A model generated the notes under the pieces. The model saw nothing but the letters and a program-made list of their open reading frames with translations, was not told where the DNA came from and ran no database searches. From a virus: 22,898 bases of DNA. The stretch is taken from IMG/VR virus record IMGVR_UViG_3300025890_000172, positions 1-22,898 of that record, one strand, 5' to 3'. A program made the position numbers and the translations under genes. Below are positions 12,385 to 19,785 of this stretch, piece by piece (positions within the stretch are counted from its first letter, which is position 1; each line of letters starts with the position of its first letter).

Positions 12385-12702
12385 CTAGTTCCTTTTGTTC
12401 GTAGCCATAAAGTAATCAAGGCTTTGATCGCGGAGCCTTTTGACAATCTCTTTGGCGCTGTGCTGGTAGAGGTCGAAGCCTTCGCGGAGCCACTGCTCGT
12501 GAACGGCAACGGGTATCGATGCCACGCGCTGGAACTCTTTTTCACGGGTGTTATCCGACGCATTTCGGCTGTCTTGTAAGTCATCCATAAAGGCGGGGGT
12601 GATCTCTTGGGTATGCTTAAAGGTAACATTGTTGCCCTCTTGCAAATACTCGGTCTCAACGCCCAGCAAAGTGCGGGCGGGCTTATTAGTATCTTTTGTC
12701 AT
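12385..12702 (-). CDS. Small conserved head-module protein of unknown function
   Basis: Protein of 105 residues lying between the major capsid and the adaptor genes. The C-terminal half (SIPVAVHEQWLREGFDLYQH and KRLRDQSLDYFMATNK) looks like a compact helical domain I associate with a small gene at this place in related phages, which supports it being real. The start at 12702 has no obvious Shine-Dalgarno sequence, which is odd for this otherwise well-marked operon. It ends 3 nt before the adaptor start. The function is not known. Confidence 0.68.
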   Translation of the reverse strand: MTKDTNKPARTLLGVETEYLQEGNNVTFKHTQEITPAFMDDLQDSRNASDNTREKEFQRVASIPVAVHEQWLREGFDLYQHSAKEIVKRLRDQSLDYFMATNKRN

Positions 12703-12737
12703 GTGTGGGGGGTGCTCGATTTGTTGCTCGTAGGTAG

Positions 12738-12801
12738 GAAAAGAAGACGGCGAGGCAGCGAAGTAAGGAGAGCAGCCAACCTTCGCTGGTGCTCCCCGCC
12801 G
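12738..12801 (-). terminator. Possible terminator after the major capsid gene
   Basis: A long imperfect stem-loop on the minus strand has CGGCG pairing with CGCCG (12797-12801 with 12748-12752) and CAGCGAAG pairing with CTTCGCTG (12781-12788 with 12756-12763). It is followed by the T-rich stretch CTTCTTTTC. It falls in the 119-nt gap after the capsid stop codon. T7 has its main terminator (Tphi) right after its capsid gene, so the position fits, but the internal loop and broken T-run make it weak. Confidence 0.4.
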
Positions 12802-12821
12802 ACTTCAAACTTTAAGTGATC

Positions 12822-13041
12822 TTAGGACAGGCCGGTGATCATGTGGCTGTCTGCAAAGCTCATGTGCTTACATGAGATCTCGGCCACAATCTGGTGCCTG
12901 TCGGAATCGCCATTCTTGGCAAGGAGCGTGCGTGTGTAAGGACGCAAGACCACTTGCTTGAACATCGACGGATCGATGAGGAAGGCGTGGGTCGTAAGCT
13001 GGTGACGGTTAAGTACGACTTTGTACTCACCGAACGGACCA
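12822..13041 (-). CDS. Major capsid protein, exon 2 (C-terminal part)
   Basis: This 220-nt stretch has no start of its own. In the frame set by splicing it encodes GPFGEYKVVLNRHQLTTHAF and continues to a natural end at HMITGLS and TAA. It is the C-terminal domain of an HK97-fold capsid protein of the kind found in SU10-like phages, where I recall a YVxxFGxxKVVxNR stretch near this point. Joined after base 13041 to exon 1 it finishes the split valine codon (GT plus T) and restores one frame. The total, 665 plus 220 nt, makes 294 residues. Read without splicing, it would be lost, because exon 1 runs into a TGA in the intron. A possible terminator follows. Confidence 0.86.
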
Positions 13042-13306
13042 CGGGTTCTTCAACTAGGGTCGTTAATCCTAGCCCGTTCCTCGTAGGAACTGCCCATACT
13101 TTAGCATGGGACGAGACTATATCATATCAGCGTGTTGCTGATCTCTGCGCTTCCACTCACTTGAGTGTACTCCTCGAAAGGATAGTCGTTGCACCTTCCC
13201 TCACATTAGTAAGGGCTTGGCTCAGGATTGCCATATCTCTTGATTGAGACTTAGGGTTTCCCTGAGTTCACAGAGTTTAATGTACGCTTGTCGAGTTCAT
13301 CAGTTA
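13042..13306 (-). ncRNA. Group I self-splicing intron (T4 td-like, IA2 type) in the capsid gene
   Basis: A 265-nt intron with all key elements. P1: exon end TGTACGT (13313-13307) pairs over 7 bp with the guide GCGTACA (13287-13281), giving the required U-G pair at the 5' splice site. The core has GGCAATCCTGAGCC for P4/P5. P7 is GACTAT (13187-13182) with ATAGTC (13120-13115), in the contexts AACGACTATCC and GATATAGTC. Between them are P7.1/P7.2-like hairpins, one with a UUCG loop, and a P8-like hairpin ATCAGC/GCTGAT. P9-type hairpins follow (CCCATGC/GTATGGG, GTTCC/GGAAC, CTAGG/CCTAG). GGATTAACGACC and the 11-nt end TGAAGAACCCG match the layout of the T4 td intron as I remember it. The last base is G (13042). 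No homing endonuclease is encoded. Confidence 0.92.
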
Positions 13307-13971
13307 ACGTACAGGTCGATCACATTGACCAAGGTCTTGGTGCTTGCGAACTCACGGTTACGCCCAGAGGCGGCTGTGAAGCCTGCAATGATAAGACCGT
13401 CCGCTGGCTTGACCATAAGCACAGACGGATCTGAGCCTTTCTCAAATGCGTCTTGGCCTGCTACGAGAAGCTTGGCTTCTGTAAGCGGATCGGTTGAACC
13501 TGAGCCAGCATCAGTGCTGTTTGTGATCATCTGATCAATCGAGGCCATCTTACGAGCCGCAGAGGCAGTGCCTGTGACTGCAGCCTGAGATACACCAACG
13601 AATGCCCGCTCCTGATCGCGCTTGATTTCCTTCAGAGCTTTGCCCATCTGGTACGCAGTTTCCTTCGCACGACCATAGGTCTTGATCGCGTCAGCAGTTG
13701 CTGAGATTTGGAAGGCTTTGGTTAGGATCTGAGTGACGTTAGACCGCATAGTTGTTGGCGAGAGTGTCGCCATAGATGCGTCTGCCCCTTCAATTGCAGC
13801 GTTGACCGCTGCGCTTGCAAGGCTGTCCTCTTGCCATTCAAAGACACGGGCGTGTGTCTTCTCAGACTTCATCAGAGTTGACATTGGGGTGTCGGTGGGG
13901 GTGATGTCGGTTATGATGTCCGAGACATCTTCCGCTTTCCCAACCTGATTGTAGGTAGTATAAGTAGCCAT
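13307..13971 (-). CDS. Major capsid protein, exon 1 (HK97 fold, SU10-like)
   Basis: N-terminal 221 full codons plus two bases of the major capsid gene. It begins MATYTTYNQVGKAEDVSDII and continues with typical features of this capsid group: TDTPMSTLMKSEK followed by EWQEDSLA, the ISATADAIK region and a long E-loop/spine region with GKALKEIKRDQERAFV. The exon ends at IDLYV just before the intron; unspliced translation would stop 2 residues later at TGA 13302-13300, giving a 223-residue truncated protein. A strong AAGGAGGT lies 6 nt before the start. It follows the scaffold gene, the usual order. The full spliced product of 294 residues with exon 2 would form the icosahedral shell. Confidence 0.9.
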
Positions 13972-13999
13972 TGAGCTACCTCCTTCTTAGTGCTTTGGG

Positions 14000-15070
14000 T
14001 TATTGCTCCCAACGCGCTAACAAGGCCTCCGCGATGTCATCAGCATCACCGTTTCTCGATGGATTAGTTCGCAGCATTTGCTGGGCCTTCTTGGCTCGGC
14101 GTGCTGCGCTGTCATCTGAGACGGGTGATTTGGTTGACCTAAGTATCTTCTTACCCTTGTTGCCATCCTTGGCCCTGATGACCTTAGACTTCGCCTTCTT
14201 GGTTTCGGCGGTAGCCTTAGTTTGGTCGTAAAGTCGGGCCTTGTTTAGCAACATGATTACCTGTGGATCGACGTATTGATCGACTTGCTCTTGGGGTAAT
14301 CCTTGGGACACAGCATATGACCTGATGTCGTTGTACAGGTCGTTGCCCCAGTCGGGCATTTGGCTCTGAAGAACCTTTACGCATTCTGACGCGGCCTGTT
14401 GATGCAGCACTTTCTGCTGGTCTTGGGCATCGCGGTAAAAGGCGTCGGCCTCTTCTTTGAGGAACTTTAGGTCGGCTTCTGCGTCTTTGGCTTCGGCCCT
14501 GAGCTTTGCAAAATCATCGGCATCCATCTGTCGGCTAGCGACTAACATGTCCACCTCAGTATAAGGCTTGGCTCGGGCTTCTGCTCTTTCGAGAAGCTTC
14601 TGGTAACTGATGTCTGCCTTTTGAAGGGCAGCGTCGGCCTGCTTGCGCGTGGCAGCGAGGTCTTGAGACTTTCGTGTCAGGCTGGCTTCTTGGCCGTGCA
14701 ATCGTTTCAAAGCCGCGATGGATACCCGCTGCGTTTCCCCGTCTACGATGATTTCGACCTCAGTATTGTCATCTATTGACAACTCTACTTCTTCTTCGTC
14801 GGTTTCATCGGTCTCGGGTTCTTCGCTTTCTTCGGGGTCCTCTTCGTCCTCTTCGTCGGTCTGCTCGGTCTCGTCATCCTGATCTTCGTCAGACGTATCC
14901 TCAGGTGTCTCATCTTCGTCTTCTTGTTGAGGGTCGTCTGTTGCCTCTTCATCCTCTTCGGATAGGGTTTCCCCGTCCTCCCAGCGACTAAGAATGGCGT
15001 CCGCAGCGTCATCGGCATCGAGGCTGCGTGGTTGAGAATCTTCGTTTATTTGCACGTTGTTATTATCCAT
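14000..15070 (-). CDS. Capsid scaffolding protein
   Basis: Protein of 356 residues immediately before the major capsid gene, with the composition of a scaffold. Residues about 32-100 are almost entirely Asp and Glu with Thr/Ser. There follows a folded patch (VEIIVDGETQRVSIAALKRL) and a long coiled coil (about 125-240) rich in Ala, Lys, Glu and Gln. The C-terminal third is basic (TKKAKSKVIRAKDGNKGKK). Scaffolds guide capsid assembly and leave before or during packaging. Oddly, the motif DADDAADAILSRWE (18-31) recurs as DADDIAEALLARWE at the very C-terminus (342-355). The start at 15070 follows the stop of the upstream small gene by 4 nt. Confidence 0.85.
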   Translation of the reverse strand: MDNNNVQINEDSQPRSLDADDAADAILSRWEDGETLSEEDEEATDDPQQEDEDETPEDTSDEDQDDETEQTDEEDEEDPEESEEPETDETDEEEVELSIDDNTEVEIIVDGETQRVSIAALKRLHGQEASLTRKSQDLAATRKQADAALQKADISYQKLLERAEARAKPYTEVDMLVASRQMDADDFAKLRAEAKDAEADLKFLKEEADAFYRDAQDQQKVLHQQAASECVKVLQSQMPDWGNDLYNDIRSYAVSQGLPQEQVDQYVDPQVIMLLNKARLYDQTKATAETKKAKSKVIRAKDGNKGKKILRSTKSPVSDDSAARRAKKAQQMLRTNPSRNGDADDIAEALLARWEQ

Positions 15071-15074
15071 GGTG

Positions 15075-15341
15075 CTACTCGTCCTCTCGACGGCTGTCGT
15101 CTATGGTGCGGTCATTGATTTCATCGCGGATCGACACCCATTGTTTTAGTGTGTTTGCCACGTCAACTAAGGAGCGATAGTGGCGGTAGTTTAGCTCTCG
15201 TCCTGCGCTGTCATCGGGGTCGGAGTTGACGTATGTTGTAAACGTACCTTCGACCAACGTGTTGACGCAGGCATTGAATGCAGGGCTTGCCAATAGCGCC
15301 TCTGCCTCGTCACCTTGCGTGACAAGTTCTTCTTCAGTCAT
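15075..15341 (-). CDS. Small protein between portal and scaffold
   Basis: Protein of 88 residues, acidic, helical, without membrane segments. It begins MTEEELVTQGDEAEALLASP and contains ELNYRHYRSLVDVANTLKQW. The ribosome-binding site AAGGAGA lies 8 nt before the start. A small gene at this location is common in related podophage head modules; it may be a minor head or packaging accessory protein. I cannot assign a function. Confidence 0.72.
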   Translation of the reverse strand: MTEEELVTQGDEAEALLASPAFNACVNTLVEGTFTTYVNSDPDDSAGRELNYRHYRSLVDVANTLKQWVSIRDEINDRTIDDSRREDE

Positions 15342-15367
15342 AGTGTGCTCTCCTTAGGGGTAGTGCC

Positions 15368-17395
15368 TTAGCCTGTTGGCGAGGCTATCGCTCGGACATC
15401 AGTTGCTGTCTTCGCAATCTCTAGCTCGGCTGTATCCACCATAACCTTGTGGTCTAGCTGGCTTTCTTTCAGGTCTAGGTTGTCAGATTGCATGGCAAAG
15501 CTCTGCTGTGCTTTCATGCTATCTAGCTCAAGTTTCATTTGTGCCATCTGCGCGTCCATTTGCTGCTTGGCCTCGGCTAGGGCGGTCTGACGCTCTTGGA
15601 TTTGCATCTGCTGTTGCTGCATTTGCATTTGCATCTCTTGCATCGGATCTGGCTGTGGTGGCGGCAGTTGCTCAGGCGGCGTGAGATAGTCTTGGACGTT
15701 CTTAATGCCTGAGTTCTCCATGACGTGCGACATGAGCTTGTATTGGTTCGGCGCTTGATACATGGACGACAGGGTCGGATCTTGCGACATGAGCCCGTGC
15801 AGCGCAAGATACTTCTGCGCCTCTTGTTCTTGTTCGCCGTAGCCGAGGTGCATCTCAACAGTGACATCGCGCTTGGATGCCCACTGAGCGGGGCTGATCT
15901 GCACGTAGTCACCTGCCAATTCAACGATCTTCTCGTCGGTCTCATTCTCGACACACAGTTGGTACACAAGCTGATACAAGGGCCGCAGGAAGTTGTTTGC
16001 GAAGTTGCGGGCGATGATCTTCTGGCGTTGCTGACTCATTGTTGCCAGTTGCTCAACCATAGCGGCTGAGTTCTGTTTGCTGACTGCGTCTTTGTTGGTG
16101 CCTTGGCTAAGACGGCTTACGCCCGTGGTGTCCTCTTTGTCTTCGTCCAACATCTGGATTGTATTGAAGATAAATGGGTTCAAAGGCGCTTGCTGCATGG
16201 GCACAATAGCGTCAGGTCTAGTAACATTGACAATGCCACCGACGCGACCATCGATAAGCTCACGCGGGTTGGTGACGCCGCCTTTCGTGACCACGTATCG
16301 CGGGTTGTTGGTGATCATCGCGTGGTCAAGGATAGACCTTGTGAGCACCGTGCGGGCGTTCTGAATGGGCACGACCTTGCTGGCGAAGTTGTTGCCCCAG
16401 AATGAATGCGGTATTGGCAACGGCGTGAATACAACGAATGGCTTGCGGTTCACGCGCTCCTGCTCAAGCAGGACATTGCCAGCCTTGACCAAGCGGTAAA
16501 GTTCAGCTTCGCCGGTGCCCTCGACATCAAGCATCGTGTAGCACTCGTAACAAGTAACCGATCTTACCTGATCTTGGTATCCGAAGGCGTTGAAGCCTCG
16601 GTCGCTGCCGATCTCCTCGTGCCGCGCTAAGACCTCTGGATCAGTCTCCATCTCGGTGTCTTCATGGTCGCCTATCTTGTCGATCAGTTCCTCGTCGTAG
16701 CCCATCTGTCGAAGCTCTGAAATGGTCTTAGTTGACCGGTGAGCGCAGAATAGGACGTCATCGAGATCCCGTGCTTGCGGCTCAATCAGGAACTCCTCGG
16801 GAGCGACGTTCTCAATAACAACCTGAGAGGTGTCTTGCGTCACGCGAATGTCACCGGAGTAAAACCCGAGGCTTTCTTCGATCTCTTCGATCTCGGTGTT
16901 TTCCTCGGCAAGCACGGCGTCAAGCTCGTCCTCAGTCAGATCCTCGACGTATTCTAGGTGGCTCTCTGTCTGCTCTTTCCAGTAGACGCGGACAATGCCG
17001 CAGCGGGCAATGAGGCCGTCGTGGATTGCTGTGCTCATTACAGAGTATAGGTCGTTCTGCCTGTGAGCCACGTAGTCGGTGTATTCTGTGCAGACGTCAG
17101 CCATCTTAACGTCGTCGGCGTTTTGTGGGGAAAAGCGTACAGTCTTGTTGCCGCTGGCGAAGGTCTCAAGCAGCGCAGCTTTCATTGACTCTACGCTGTC
17201 ATAGACGTCCATCGAGACATAGCTGCTGTTGCCGTCGTGGGCTTTCTTTGGAAGCGTGGCGTTGTAGTAGTCTACAGCTTTCTTGCGCTCACGGCTGATC
17301 TGGCTGTCGTAGTAGCCGACGGATCTGCGGATGTTGGCATCAAGGATCTTAACGATGCCCTCGTCGTCCAACTTCTTATAATCTTTCGTTTGCAT
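15368..17395 (-). CDS. Portal protein
   Basis: Protein of 675 residues between the large terminase and the scaffold. It looks like the long portal family of P22/SU10-type podoviruses and not the T7 gp8 head-tail connector. The N-terminal clip/wing region has NSSYVSMDVYDSVESMKAAL and RCGIVRVYWKEQ. The centre has PIPHSFWGNNFASKVVPIQN and ARTVLTRSILDHAMITNNPR, the typical portal stretch preceding the crown. From about 560 the C-terminal extension is a Gln/Met-rich coiled coil (QEMQMQMQQQQMQIQERQ) that resembles a portal barrel. A dodecamer would form the DNA channel at one vertex. The start is 5 nt after the TerL stop, so translation is coupled. Confidence 0.9.
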   Translation of the reverse strand: MQTKDYKKLDDEGIVKILDANIRRSVGYYDSQISRERKKAVDYYNATLPKKAHDGNSSYVSMDVYDSVESMKAALLETFASGNKTVRFSPQNADDVKMADVCTEYTDYVAHRQNDLYSVMSTAIHDGLIARCGIVRVYWKEQTESHLEYVEDLTEDELDAVLAEENTEIEEIEESLGFYSGDIRVTQDTSQVVIENVAPEEFLIEPQARDLDDVLFCAHRSTKTISELRQMGYDEELIDKIGDHEDTEMETDPEVLARHEEIGSDRGFNAFGYQDQVRSVTCYECYTMLDVEGTGEAELYRLVKAGNVLLEQERVNRKPFVVFTPLPIPHSFWGNNFASKVVPIQNARTVLTRSILDHAMITNNPRYVVTKGGVTNPRELIDGRVGGIVNVTRPDAIVPMQQAPLNPFIFNTIQMLDEDKEDTTGVSRLSQGTNKDAVSKQNSAAMVEQLATMSQQRQKIIARNFANNFLRPLYQLVYQLCVENETDEKIVELAGDYVQISPAQWASKRDVTVEMHLGYGEQEQEAQKYLALHGLMSQDPTLSSMYQAPNQYKLMSHVMENSGIKNVQDYLTPPEQLPPPQPDPMQEMQMQMQQQQMQIQERQTALAEAKQQMDAQMAQMKLELDSMKAQQSFAMQSDNLDLKESQLDHKVMVDTAELEIAKTATDVRAIASPTG

Positions 17396-17399
17396 TCGG

Positions 17400-18980
17400 C
17401 TATACCATTTCTATGTAGTGATCGTCTGTTGATTCAATAGGCTCCCAAGCGCCCTCGTGGATGTGGTTGGCTAAGGCCAGCGACATGACGCAGTCGTCAA
17501 AGCAACCAGACTCGGCTTCCATCGCGCCGCTTTCGGTCACAATGTACGTGAGCATCTCGCGGATCGTGACCTTGCAGTTAAGCTCTAGCTCGTCGTCTCG
17601 GTGACTAGCTCGTAGCTGATCGATGATTAAAGGCTTGGTCTTGGAGGTCGTTGTGAAACCCAGCTTCACGGTCTCGCGGTCTGTCAGCTTATCAACTTGG
17701 ACTTCTGTGTAGAAGTTAGGATAGGCCATGTCTTTGCCGAGCCGCGTACACGTCAGGATACCGTGACTGTTGTTCTCAACGATAATAAGCGCCTCGTTGT
17801 AATACTCGCCCAGCGCATAGAGCACAGTCGCAAAGTAGTCTGGGTGAACGTGAGACCGCCACACAGCGACCTGACGTTTCTTGCTGTCGAGGATCTGAGC
17901 GCAGGAGTAGTCACCGCCGCGCACGCCCATCGAGACGTCAGCGCCAATCACGTACTGTTCACCGTCAACGTGTGGCCGGTAGATTGACAGTTCACCTCGA
18001 GCGTTGTCCAGCCAGTCGTCGCCCTCAAGGGCCAGCCGTTGCTGAAGCTCTTCAGTTTCAGACAGGCGAGACAGGAGCTTGTCAGGATTAAACACTGGGC
18101 GCCCAGTTGTCAGGAACGCCTCGTCTGGGTAGCTCGGGTACTCCTGCCGAAAGAGGTCTAGGCCGTTCTGCGCGACCTTGCGACGACGAAACATAAGCTG
18201 CTCGTCATCGAGGTCATACTCAGCAGCGAGGTCTTCCTCGTCGGGGGTGCGCTCGAAGTTGTCGGGGACGGGCTCACGATAATCGGGGTCTGTAAACCAC
18301 GCTATGAACACAGGGACGAACCCGTTGGTCCCATCGACGGCGCCTTTCCAGAGGTCGTAGAAGATACCCGAGATGCCATTGGCGGTGCTCTCCACAAAGA
18401 TAGCCGTGCCGTTAGTGTTAGGCACAGCCTGCGTAAGACCATTCCAGTTCTCAAGGGCCGTAGACTTCTGCCAGAAGGCAAGCTCAGATGCGTGAACGTG
18501 GGTCAGAGTCTCGCCCCGACCAATGGACTCACCGCCTGCTGTCGCGACCACAAAGCTGCTGTCGAGCACGTCGAAGCTAAGTTCGCGACGGGAGCTATAC
18601 TTAGTGTGAGGCTTCAGTATCTCAGGACAGTTCTCGTGATATCGCTTGGTCATATCGAAGAGGGCGCGAGTACTGTCTGAGTGGTGCGTGACAACCATAG
18701 CCTTGGAGGCGTTACGTTGGGAGACGCTGAAGTAGAGATAGCCACCAGTATACGTTGACAACCCTTGCTGACGAGCTTTGAGAATGATGATCCTGACCTT
18801 GCCCTCGCTGGTTAGCTGTGCTTCGACGGCATCGTTTAGGATGGTCTGGGCGTTGTTTAGTTTGAGCGGCGCAATCTCACCCGCCTTGGTACGGATCTTG
18901 AGGGCGCTGGGCGCATAGAAGCTGAAGTCATTTAAGAGGCGTTTCCTCACTTGCACCAATTTGGGGTCTAATGCTGTCAT
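17400..18980 (-). CDS. terL: Terminase large subunit
   Basis: DNA-packaging motor of 526 residues. The N-terminal ATPase has Walker A LKARQQGLST (67-76) and a Walker B with its glutamate in THVHASELAFW, followed by the coupling motif IFVESTANG. The C-terminal nuclease has an RNase H-like fold with acidic residues in VIGADVSMGVRGGDYS, IIVENNSHG and CFDDCVMSLALA. It would cut concatemers and pump DNA through the portal encoded just downstream. The start overlaps the end of TerS by 53 nt. Confidence 0.95.
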   Translation of the reverse strand: MTALDPKLVQVRKRLLNDFSFYAPSALKIRTKAGEIAPLKLNNAQTILNDAVEAQLTSEGKVRIIILKARQQGLSTYTGGYLYFSVSQRNASKAMVVTHHSDSTRALFDMTKRYHENCPEILKPHTKYSSRRELSFDVLDSSFVVATAGGESIGRGETLTHVHASELAFWQKSTALENWNGLTQAVPNTNGTAIFVESTANGISGIFYDLWKGAVDGTNGFVPVFIAWFTDPDYREPVPDNFERTPDEEDLAAEYDLDDEQLMFRRRKVAQNGLDLFRQEYPSYPDEAFLTTGRPVFNPDKLLSRLSETEELQQRLALEGDDWLDNARGELSIYRPHVDGEQYVIGADVSMGVRGGDYSCAQILDSKKRQVAVWRSHVHPDYFATVLYALGEYYNEALIIVENNSHGILTCTRLGKDMAYPNFYTEVQVDKLTDRETVKLGFTTTSKTKPLIIDQLRASHRDDELELNCKVTIREMLTYIVTESGAMEAESGCFDDCVMSLALANHIHEGAWEPIESTDDHYIEMV

Positions 18981-19497
18981 CTGTGCTCTCTTCTACTTCG
19001 ATCTTAAGCTGCTCGTCATCCTGTGGACCGTCGTGCTCGATCAGCAGAGACGATAGGAAGCTCTCGGCTTTGCCGACAGTGACCTCGACGGACGCCGCTG
19101 GTTTCGATCTAGTGAAGTCTAGGACCAACCGTGCAGCCGTGAGCTTGTCGCGGTTCTGCGCCGGTTCACGCATAATTGACACAGCAGCGCGGAGGGCTTC
19201 TTTGCTGTACTCATCGTTTATGTCAAATTGATCACTCATGATCTCAACCACCTTGTCTGCTTCTGCTCTGGCCTTTTCTCGGATCGGCACTAGCTGTGCT
19301 GCTGTGTAGCCATCGACTACACCGACCGGCCTGCCTGAGTTCTTCTTAGGCTTGTTTGACCATTGCTTTCTTAGTGCGCGGCCCTCGGGCGTTTTCATCA
19401 GATTGCTAAAGTAATGGTTCTTCCGTGGTGTGCTTTTTGCTGGGTACTTTAGCTCTTCTTTTGCCACCTTGTTTCGGGGCTTCTTTGGTCCGCCCAT
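18928..19497 (-). CDS. terS: Terminase small subunit
   Basis: Protein of 189 residues directly upstream of TerL and overlapping it by 53 nt. The N-terminus is strongly basic (GGPKKPRNKVAKEELKYP, RKQWSNKPKKN). The central part, GRPVGVVDGYT followed by a helical region with EYSKEALRAAVSIMR and RDKLTAARLVLDFTRSKPAA, resembles the small terminase of marine alphaproteobacterial podophages as I recall it. The C-terminus is acidic. It would recognise the packaging start on the genome. AGGAG lies 8 nt before the ATG, supporting this start although the preceding gene overlaps it by 92 nt. Confidence 0.8.
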   Translation of the reverse strand: MGGPKKPRNKVAKEELKYPAKSTPRKNHYFSNLMKTPEGRALRKQWSNKPKKNSGRPVGVVDGYTAAQLVPIREKARAEADKVVEIMSDQFDINDEYSKEALRAAVSIMREPAQNRDKLTAARLVLDFTRSKPAASVEVTVGKAESFLSSLLIEHDGPQDDEQLKIEVEESTDDSIRPQIGASEETPLK

Positions 19498-19678
19498 TGG
19501 CTAGCTCCTGCTTAACGATCCTCAAAGATTGCTGCGATGATCCGCAGAATTGATCTGGTGGCAACGCAGCTTCCATCTCTGTGTAGATCGCAAGCTTGTC
19601 GGGGCTCGACAGGGACGACGTGCGAACCCAGTCTATGCGCTTCAGCATGTCCGCGAAGTTAAATGCTGTAGTAATCAT
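19406..19678 (-). CDS. Unknown protein overlapping the TerS gene
   Basis: Protein of 90 residues with a good ribosome-binding site (AAGGAGA 8 nt before the ATG). The first 55 residues (MITTAFNFADMLKRIDWVRT, then SSLSSPDKLAIYTEMEAALP) look like a compact helical domain. The last 30 residues, basic and low in complexity (GGKRRAKVPSKK), are encoded in another frame over the start of TerS, an overlap of 92 nt. Its place before TerS suggests a packaging or head role, but no family is recognised. Confidence 0.65.
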   Translation of the reverse strand: MITTAFNFADMLKRIDWVRTSSLSSPDKLAIYTEMEAALPPDQFCGSSQQSLRIVKQELANGRTKEAPKQGGKRRAKVPSKKHTTEEPLL

Positions 19679-19706
19679 AGGATGCTCTCCTTGTTAGCTT
19701 ATTAGT

Positions 19707-19763
19707 TTACTTCTTGGGTGGACGGCCCTTCTTAGAGCCGTAAGTGCCTTTGCCTTGGGGCAT
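19707..19763 (-). CDS. 18-residue basic microprotein
   Basis: A tiny gene encoding MPQGKGTYGSKKGRPPKK, with AAGGAGA 6 nt before its ATG. Very short proteins of the form MPxGKGTYGSxxGRPPKK occur, in my memory, next to head and packaging genes of many podophages. That and the perfect start signal make this a real gene even though it is below usual length cut-offs. It lies in the 107-nt gap between the giant virion protein and the 90-residue gene. It may be a small DNA- or capsid-binding peptide; the function is not known. Confidence 0.7.
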   Translation of the reverse strand: MPQGKGTYGSKKGRPPKK

Positions 19764-19785
19764 AAGCTTCTCCTTTTCTTGGGGG

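Noticed and set aside
12894-13247. Plus-strand ORF of 117 codons across the intron and exon 2
   Set aside because: It lies antisense to the conserved capsid C-terminus and the structured intron, has no ribosome-binding site and no recognisable protein pattern.
13042-13306. Possible homing endonuclease in the intron
   Set aside because: Only 265 nt, nearly all used by RNA helices; no ORF with LAGLIDADG, GIY-YIG or HNH motifs in any frame.
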